NCBI GenBank assembly: GCA_004335635.1
Contig: QAXH01003196.1
Coordinates: forward strand, 1-15,467
DNA length: 15,467 nt
Direction: 5' to 3'
From: Chloromonas sp. AAM2
Lineage: Eukaryota > Chlorophyta > Chlorophyceae > Chlamydomonadales > Chlamydomonadaceae
The notes beneath the pieces are model-generated. The model had not been told where the DNA came from. It worked only from the letters and a program-made list of their open reading frames with translations, and made no database searches. Both the position numbers and the translations under genes were made by a program. This document shows, one piece after another, positions 8,369-15,467 of the stretch (position 1 is its first letter; each line of letters begins with the position of its first letter).

Positions 8369-11300
8369 TCAGGCTTGCATCTGCGGAAAGCCCATGAACA
8401 AAGACGCCTGGCCGTCAAACCCTGCTAGACTGACATCTATTACTGGTAATGCATGAAGACCATCTGCAGGAGGCGACGCTTGCCACGCGTGCGACAACTC
8501 AATGCCAAGCGCCGGCGGGCTGCCGTCCGAGGCGTCGTTAGGCAACTGCCATTGAACTGCGCCCTCCGCTGCAGGAGGATCCATGCCAGGCACGCGCGTG
8601 GTGAGAAGCTGCGTGGTAGGTGGGGCAGCCGTTGGCGAAGAGGCTGCTGAGCCTTGTGAGTAGTTAGCATCGACCGCTTGCTTGTAAACTTGCATAGCTT
8701 GCACGGCGGCTGTCATGGAAGAAGCGGCATCGATGGCTGCCTGCGCTCTGTCCGCCGCGGCATCCCGGTTCGCTATCGCGTCTTCAGATGCGATGGCGCC
8801 AACGTCTAATGGTGCGAGTAGGAATGGACCGCCCTTGCTGCCGCCACCAGCCCGCTTAGTCGGCGATGTCGGGGCCAACGGTGGAGCTGCAAGTGCAGCG
8901 GAAGGGTAACCAGGGCTGACGCGGCCATTGCGCCAAGGCATGGCGGGCTGGATCACCATGCGGCGTCGGCTCGGGCTGGTAGGGCGCGATGCGCTGCCCG
9001 GCCTATCTTCTATGCGAGAAACGGGCCGACTTGGCGACAGCGCTGTCAGGGCTGCGGAGTAGAGCAGATGGAAGGCACACCACGCTTCGGCTGCATCGGG
9101 CGGGCTTGAGGTTGTTCCAGGTGATGGTTGCAGCCCGCTGGCTGCCAACAACAGTGTACTGCCAGACGGACCAATCCCCATTCCTGACGCCAATCCAGCT
9201 GTGTCCAACTGTGTTGTCGCTGCACCTTTGGCGCCCACCACATTATTACCACGCTTCCGCAGGCCGCCTGTAACGATGTTGTTTCCTGCACCCACACCTA
9301 CGCTTTCTGCCCTGGCTGTTGGCTGCCTTGTTCCCGTGGGACTAGCAGGGGGTATGCCAAAGCTATTTCGGTTACCAGAGGGGCTTGACAACGCTCCTGC
9401 GATGGTACCAGGAGCGTCAGACGACGCCAGGCCATCGGCAATAAAGCCGATGGCTGGGCTGTTCTTTGCGTTGGGTAGAGAGCTTAGGATGTACGACAGA
9501 TGAGATGCCTGCTGACGAAGAGGCCCGAGAGCGGAAGAGGTCGGGCCCAATGCCACATACGCACGGTCTACCAGCTCGGGCAAACCTGCAGTCAAATGGA
9601 TTCATTTACCGAGACAAGAGTAAGCGAAATCGTCAACTACCAAGAAAATCGGGAGCAATTGCGACAATCAAAGGTTACCAGATGTTTCTCAAGCCAAACG
9701 ACACGTAACATGTAGAATTGTAGTCGTTTACAAACCTGTCGACATGTCTTGCAGTGCGTTTCTCAGTGCCTTCCAGATGCCCCGGTCCACGGCGCACGCG
9801 CTGTCCAGTCGGCGCATGCTGGTGCAACTCCCCAGCCGCATCATGCGACCGGCAACAGGAGCTGCAGGCAAGAATGCGCGAACAAAGATGTGAGCGAGGG
9901 GTGACAAGCTTAGTGGCACGCGTATTGCAAGGCAACTGGTGACGGTTTTTGGAAACAGAGCGGGTAGGGAACACATCGCCGATCTCACTCCTTGGGCGGT
10001 GGTGTGCTGTCCATCCTTGGCGGTGGTGTGCCAGTGGAGTGTACTGTCCATATGCATGTCACTGTTGCTGCTCACACCTCACTACCGCTCACACCTTCGT
10101 TCGCACCATCCATCGCAACATCGGTAATGTGCTGTCTGATGGCAGATCTGTTAACCTTACCTGCCGATGGGCTTGTTGCCAGTCCCAATAGGAGAGGCAA
10201 CACCCCCGGGCCCTGGGCCAGCAGCTGACCTGGGGAGGGCTGCTGGAGGCTGGCCAGTTGGGCACTGAGCAGGGTAGGGTCGATCTGCGGGTGACAAAGG
10301 TTAAGTGGGACAGGTCCGGGGGGTGTCAGTTCCAGGGTGTAGCGTGCGAAGGTGTTCCAGTGTGCGTATAGGAAACAAGCAGACTAGCAAATCTTACCAG
10401 ACTAGCAAATCCTTAGAGATAACATGCAGACCGCCTGTAGCACCCAGTAATGCCAGAACAGTAAATATCACAAGAAAGGGAAAGAAGAAACCAGACGAGT
10501 ACGCAGCATCATCACCAGAGTGAGTATACAACAAGTGTGGCAGCCTGAGTGTGGCCAGGAAACCGTCAGACGTGTACAGCGGCAAAGCATCATAACTTCA
10601 GCAGTGCCAGGCTCTTACCTTCCACCTGTCGAAGCCAAAGGTCTGTGCCACTGCCACCCACACGTCACAGGGAATTTGGTGCTTGCCAGGGGACAGGCAG
10701 CGGATGGCCTCGCTGTACATGGCGGCCTTCAGGCGCTCCTGAGGGGCACGTGAGGCACAGGCAGCACACATGTACATGTATTTACACCAGGGAAGCTGTC
10801 AGGGGACACGGAACGGGATGGGCACTGCCCTGGCCTACCCTGAGCAAGAAAGCAAAACGATCGCAGGAAACAAAGCAGGAAAGGCAGGCCAGCTGAATGC
10901 AAAACAGGATGGAGCCGCCTCAGCTAAGGTCAAACACTAGAGAAAGGCAGGCAAGACGGGCCAGGAGGCATAGTCGGTCGCGGCACATGTAGTAACAAAT
11001 TAGTACATGAGGGCATGAGCATGGAGCACAGCATGTGGGTACAGTATGTGATGAGCAGGAGGAGCATGTGACGCGATACCAGGTGAGGCCTGTTTGGTGC
11101 CTTTGGCTGTGAGACCACATGGAAATGAATGAGCTTGTGTGTGCTGGCCGCACCGTTGCATCCGGGGCGGCCAGGTCCACGAGCGCTATGAAGGTGTCGT
11201 AGCCGATCAAGCCATCCCGGTCGCTGTCACCGGCCTGCACCACATGCCACGTGGGGGTATTTTGGGAAGGTGTGAGGGCTGAGGATTGGTGAGGGTAAGG

Positions 11301-14300
11301 CTCGGGGCACAGGGTTATGGCGAGCTGGCTTTGCAGCCAAGGCCAGAACGTTCTGACAGCGCGAATCAGTGTGCAATGAGAATGTGCCAGGGTTTGCAAA
11401 TCTGAGTCCTTACAAGCCCGATCTGCGCCTGAAAATCGCCTTTAATCTAACCTAAACATCTGACCCTGACTGGCCCAAAGTCAGACACCATATAATGTGC
11501 TACTTGCTTTGCAAAATGCATGTGTATACCAGTTCCCAAGTACCCGATGATGCTTTTCTAAGATCTGCTTTACGCATACTGATTGGATGTGTGCATGAGT
11601 GTTGGATGTGTGAATGAGTGACATCCCACCTGGAAGAGTGACCTGAGGTGAGCCTTGCCACGTGCGTAACGGTGCTGGTACTCATTCATGAACAGCTGCA
11701 GGCAGGGGAAACAACAGCACAAACGAAGCATTTGCAGCACGGCCGACCCAGAATAACAATCACAACACATTTGGTCTATCACTGAACTCAGCTCTTGCTC
11801 TAGCCCTGATAGTGGCAAAACCATGTTCGCTGCAATCTCTGCTTTTGGGACCTGGCAGTCTTTGTGAACTCTAGGACCAGTCCACCTGATGGCTGTGCGT
11901 CGGCCAAGCCTTGACTCAAACCCTAGCCAAGGAGCATCAATTTTTGTGCGATTTGGCCGCCGTACTGAAAAGCTGTGCCCAGGCAAAGTGGCTGTCGACA
12001 TGCTACCCCATAATTGCTATATCTCACCAGCCATAGATCGGATTGGATCCCCCAAGGGATCCCCCAAGGGATCCCCCAAGGTACCCTAGCCAACCCTAAC
12101 CTACCCTAATGAGCGGTTCCAGCAGGACAGTGCCAGGGGCTGTATCCACGTGATCGGTTTCCACCATGGGCTCGATCTGTTGAGCTAGGAAACCGGTGGC
12201 CTGCTCAGGGTCGTTCAGGTACCTGCAGAAACGGTCAGGGGTATGGCTAGGGTTCAGTGTATGAACAAGGTTTTTAACATAACATAGAGCGTAGCAAGTC
12301 CTTTTCTGTTGGAATCTTGGTGCAAGGCTGTGGTACAAATGGGCAGGCCGCGCATGGTTAAAGGTGATAGTAGGCTGTGGTACAAGTGGGCAGGCCACGC
12401 ATGGTTAAAGGTGATAGTAGGCTGTGATACAAATGGGCAGGCCACGCATGGTTAAAGGTGATAGTAGGCTGTTGTACAAGTGGGCAGGCCATGCATGGTG
12501 AAAGGTGATAGTATAGATTGAGAGCAGCTGATGAGTGCCTGGGTGGGTCAAGGTTAGGCGTTGTCTTGCTACCACTCATCACTGAGCAGATCCCCGTCTC
12601 AGGGTTAGAACCTCCCTGTAATCTGTATGTCTAGTTCTGACACATTCAAGTTGTGGAAAGTGCTGGGGTACGTAATACGGCATCTGTATCAGAGGGCCTC
12701 AAAGCACCTTCTGTTTGCTTTGCGCTGGTGAGTTCTTGTTGCGACATTTCATAGCGTGGAAAACGCTCCCATTGCGAAACGAGACACTCGTATGTACAGG
12801 GTAAGGTGAGGGTAAGGTTCGCTCTCAGTATGAAACGAAATACTTGTATGTAGAGGGCATGGTGAGGGTAAGGTTCGGGTAAGGATTGAGCACGCACCTG
12901 AACAATGCCTTTGTGATTTCAGGCAGCGCAGTGGTGGCCATTCGCGAGCTGCATGTGTCCTCACTGTCCGGAAACAGGCAGGTGAGGGAGCTGGGAAACG
13001 CCAACTGCTGAACCAGAAACAGGTAGAAGGACACGTGCTGGGTGGTGTCTGCCAGCACTTCGCGGCCCAGCTCCATCACCCCTGCGGTTCACATGCATGA
13101 TAAAAATAAAAGGAGACGAGAATGCAGCGGAGCTGAGGATTGACTAGGAATCAATCAGGCATGGTTGGACTGGATTGCGTGGTGGTGCATCAGGCAAGCA
13201 ACCAACTGCAATGAAATCAGTCGCGTTTTTCAGGCACACTCAGCCATAAGGTTGACCAAACTGCAGCGTGCGAGCTTCCAACCTTTTGCACATCCCACCT
13301 GTCATCCTTTGACTCCGACCAAGCATAGACTTGATTTCTCATCATACCCACCGATGAATTGAGCGAACCATCTGACCCGTGGGCTGGTCTTGGCATGGTG
13401 GTGCACTGAGGCTATGAGGTCGACTAGGTTGAGCTCCGCGAGGTTGCGCAGACCATACCTGCCGCACAAGAAACAACACAAGAAACAGCTTAGCTTGAAA
13501 CGACATTGGCGCAAACCATACCTGCAGCTAGGGAGGTTACGCAAAAGTTTAGCTAGCCAGAACGGGTCTTGGTGTTCCGGGAAGGAGCGGCCAGCAGGGC
13601 AAAGGGTTTTGCTTCCTTGCTCAAGAACAGCACAAGAAAACAGTTACAGTTTAGCTGTTGTTGACATGGTGAGAAGGGGTTAGCAAGATCCATGGATCAC
13701 CATGGATTCATGGAAGTGCAGGGCCCAGCCTCAGAAACGGGGCCCAGCCTCATGGCGAGGGTGGCGAAGGCGGGCCGGGAGCGGGCCGGGTGGCGCGAGT
13801 GGGGAATTATATACAGCGTTACGCCTCGAACATGTTTACATGCATAGGCGATTTGCTGGTTGCACTTACTTGTTGAGATGCCATTCTAGAGCAAACTCGC
13901 ATATCTTGGCACGCGGTCGAGTGTCCCGGTCAGCGATGGCGTCCTGCAAACAAAGGCGAACAGCTGGTGGCTTCATACCTAGCAGATTTGTCACATGTAT
14001 ATTGAACAGTGCCTCGCCCACCACGCGACTGCATCGAAGCCAGGTCTTGTCCGCCAGGTCTTGTCCGCATCTGCATATGGCCAGGGCCTTGTCCGCACGC
14101 ATGCTTCTTCATGGCCATCAACAAGCGACCATGATGGCCCAGCCAACGGTGGCCATCAGCAAGCGACGGCGACACGTCCCTTCTCTTGCCGGTTGTGAAA
14201 ATATTGATTGACAATCCGTCGCAAGGTGCTGTCCTGACCTGGTGCCATCCCGCCACCAGCCTGGCCTACATATTTGCATACCATTCCTCATACTCACCGC

Positions 14301-15467
14301 CACGACCTTGTCTACGTATATGCCGCTGATGGCTGCCTGGGTCCATTGCAATCCTCGGATGCGGCCCATCCTGTCGCTCGAGATCAGGCCTTCAAAACCG
14401 CCCAGCATGCGGTTGATGCGCGGCTTCTTGCGCCGGGTGCTGCGGCTGCAGGGACTGCCGCCAAGCGTCGCGCCTGCAAACACGCCGATCAAATATCGTA
14501 GCGTTCATAGTATTGTACGACTACGAGCAAACCCCATGCGAACATAGCTGGTCGAGGCTTGACGCTTGACGTTGACGCTGGTGATGACGCTGGTCGAGGC
14601 TTAACGCTGACGCGAGAACACAGCGCTACTCTGAACACCACCACCGCACAAAGTAGGAGTTTGGGCGGCAAAGTCGCACGAGCTGGTCGAATTGCTGCTG
14701 GTCGAAATGCATGGTTGTTCTTTGAACCGCCAGTAACCATCCCACACCACAACCGCACCTGCTGTGGGGGAGATTGGTGCGGCTTCATATTCTTCAATAA
14801 GTTCCAGCTCCTCGTCGTCCTCCCAGAAGTCCAGTGGATCGGTCTGGATGCAGCTATTGGCCATCGGCGTCACCCTGAACGCGAAACAAAGGTCGGGCAA
14901 GGGTCGACGAGGGTCGGACGTGGTGTCAGAGGGGGAATGGTTAATGGTGGCAAAGCATGGTTGCAAAGAAAGGCCATTGGTCTTGAACTGGGTTGGATGA
15001 GGGAGCCGCATGAACAGGCAGATGACCAGTCAGCACCAAGCTTCTCCTTTCTTGCTCACGGTAGGTCAGGGTGGTAAACATCCATCTGACAACCTTGCTG
15101 TCGACTGATAATGATCCAATATGATGCCTTGCCACCCACCTGCTGGCCCCGTGTCTGAAGGCCACCAGCTGCTTCTCCACGAACCGAATGCGTGCAAGTA
15201 AGTCGTCCCGCTCGTCCGTGACACTGGTCAACTGCAGCAAGTCATCAGCATTACTGCATCACTTAGAGCAAACGACTCTGCAAACGGTGCAAGTTGACGC
15301 CAGCTAGATGCACTGTACTGTGCCTTCCCAAGTACCCTGTCCTGGCAGCCTGCCTCGCTCCTGGCTATTTCTCACGTTGCCATCCAAATCCGCTCGGCGT
15401 CTTACGCTGTCGTGATGCACGATATCCCCTGCCACCTCGCTGTCGTGATGCACGATATCCCCTGCCA
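8369..15467 (-). CDS. unrecognised helical protein with a degenerate EF-hand and a long disordered tail; 5' end outside the window
   Basis: Exons on the minus strand: 15231 (or 15253)-15140, 14874-14759, 14473-14298, 13943-13870, 13458-13352, 13081-12898, 12222-12105, 11695-11630, 11234-11154, 10738-10619, 10284-10161, 9861-9736, 9585-8369 (stop TGA 8371-8369). A probable further exon runs from beyond 15467 to 15406. Phases agree at every junction, giving about 870 aa. In order: a charged, probably coiled-coil start (DERDDLLARIRFVEKQLVAF); an acidic patch (DFWEDDEELELIEEYE); a basic-helical region with INRMLGGFEGL and WTQAAISGIYVDKV; the segment YGLRNLAELNLVDLIASVHH, then RVRWFAQFIG; a helical block; one EF-hand-like loop DSDRDGLIGYDT lacking the usual Glu/Asp at position 12; then, in the final exon, about 60 ordered residues and about 340 Ala/Ser/Pro-rich ones. 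I have an unverified impression that the YGL-RVRWF module recurs in uncharacterised, perhaps ciliary, protist EF-hand proteins. Extra small exons cannot be excluded. Confidence 0.82.
9991..10040. repeat. short tandem duplication in an EF-hand-gene intron
   Basis: CCTTGGGCGGTGGTGTG at about 9991 is followed about 25 bp later by CCTTGGCGGTGGTGTG. The two copies lie in the intron 10160-9862. Confidence 0.6.
10380..10412. repeat. 18-bp tandem duplication
   Basis: CAGACTAGCAAATC occurs at 10380 and again at 10398, in the intron 10618-10285 of the EF-hand gene. No function is evident. Confidence 0.65.
12045..12080. repeat. 12-bp tandem repeat GGATCCCCCAAG x3
   Basis: There are three exact copies at 12045-12056, 12057-12068 and 12069-12080, in the intron 12104-11696 of the EF-hand gene. 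A plus-strand frame reads (GSPK)n through it, but it has no gene context. Confidence 0.9.
12081..12110 (-). repeat. degenerate telomere-like tract overlapping a splice donor
   Basis: On the minus strand the tract contains TTAGGG, TAGGTTAGGG and GGCTAGGG variants. The first TTAGGG (12109-12104) contains the end of the 12222-12105 exon and its donor, ATTAGG|GTAGGT. It is therefore a second interstitial telomere-type sequence, here apparently providing splicing signals. Confidence 0.6.
12325..12512. repeat. 47-bp tandem repeat, four copies
   Basis: Units start at 12325, 12372, 12419 and 12466, each exactly 47 bp and beginning AGGCTGT. They differ by only a few substitutions, such as CCGCGC/CCACGC/CCATGC and GGTTAA/GGTGAA. 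The array lies inside the 675-bp intron 12897-12223 of the EF-hand gene. There are no spacers between units, so it is a minisatellite and not a CRISPR array. The unit length is not a multiple of three. Confidence 0.95.
12776..12877. repeat. 46-bp direct repeat pair, period 56
   Basis: The segments 12776-12821 and 12832-12877 are similar copies. Both begin GAAACGA and end with GGTGAGGGTAAGGTTCG. They lie just inside the intron, 21 bases past the donor at 12898. A related GGTGAGGGTAAGG string occurs again at about 11289 in another intron of the same gene. Confidence 0.75.
13449..13526 (-). repeat. duplicated 3' splice-site segment
   Basis: GCAG|GTATGGTCTGCGC at the start of exon 13458-13352 is repeated 63 bases upstream as GCAG|GTATGGTTTGCGC, with its acceptor before 13521. 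Both would give YGLR. The intervening 63 bases are open in the same frame, so either acceptor keeps the reading frame. Confidence 0.75.
14547..14610. repeat. 42-bp-period imperfect repeat
   Basis: GCTGGTCGAGGCTT occurs at 14547 and 14589, each followed by GACGCT or AACGCT. It lies in the intron 14758-14474 of the EF-hand gene; related GCTGGTCGA strings recur near 14683 and 14697. Confidence 0.7.
15405..15467 (-). repeat. 33-bp tandem repeat at right edge, probably coding
   Basis: Segments 15405-15434 and 15438-15467 are identical over 30 bp with period 33, and are cut by the window edge. On the minus strand one frame reads AGDIVHHDSEVAGDIVHHDS and stops at a good donor, GTAAGA (15405). This frame is in phase with the exon starting at 15231. 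A different frame would be in phase with the alternative acceptor at 15253. An 11-residue protein repeat is the more protein-like reading. Confidence 0.7.

Noticed and set aside
9201..9503. Plus-strand open frame opposite the terminal exon of the EF-hand gene
   Set aside because: It is a shadow of the GC-rich minus-strand coding sequence, with no start context or motif.
12325..12512. CRISPR-like array
   Set aside because: Units are head-to-tail without unique spacers, and the context is eukaryotic.
12254..12582. Repetitive minus-strand open frames through the 47-bp units
   Set aside because: The unit is not a multiple of three, several overlapping frames are equally open, and the block lies inside an intron of a phase-consistent gene.
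14559..15077. 172-residue plus-strand open frame
   Set aside because: It overlaps minus-strand exon 14874-14759 and its introns, begins in a local repeat, and has no recognisable content.

Overview
The window looks like nuclear DNA of a green alga (Chlorophyta), probably a chlamydomonadalean relative. The evidence is many short exons split by 125-807 bp GT-AG introns, TGTAA polyadenylation-type motifs rather than AATAAA near gene ends, CCCTAA/TTAGGG-type interstitial telomeric sequence, and abundant short tandem repeats in introns. The species is not determined. There is no bacterial gene organisation, phage, CRISPR array, rRNA or tRNA that I can support.

Three spliced genes can be reconstructed by hand, with reading phase consistent across every junction. 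(1) Minus strand, 4418 to 1285: a complete seven-exon alpha/beta-hydrolase of the FSH1/OVCA2 serine-hydrolase family (about 261 aa) with an intact Ser-Asp-His triad; one of its introns appears to be GC-AG. (2) Plus strand, 4848 to 7791: a complete six-exon seven-WD-repeat protein (312 aa), the SKI8/WDR61/VIP3 subunit shared by the PAF1 and Ski complexes. (3) Minus strand, from beyond the right edge to 8369: at least 13 internal-to-terminal exons (about 870 aa visible) plus a probable further 5' exon at the edge. It encodes a mostly helical protein with one degenerate EF-hand and a long Ala/Ser/Pro-rich tail; I do not recognise the family.

Layout: 1-265 holds a possible frameshifted coding remnant; 266-1284 shows nothing I can support; 1285-4418 is the hydrolase; 4419-4847 is a short divergent promoter region shared with SKI8; 4848-7791 is SKI8; 7792-8368 is a tail-to-tail 3' intergenic region; 8369-15467 is the EF-hand gene. 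The three genes have no obvious common pathway, and nothing suggests they act together. The non-routine signals are mostly in introns: a 67-bp near-perfect inverted repeat, telomere-like tracts (one overlapping a splice donor), CCATGCAG splice acceptors embedded in CATGCC-rich introns, a duplicated in-frame 3' splice site, and several tandem repeats.
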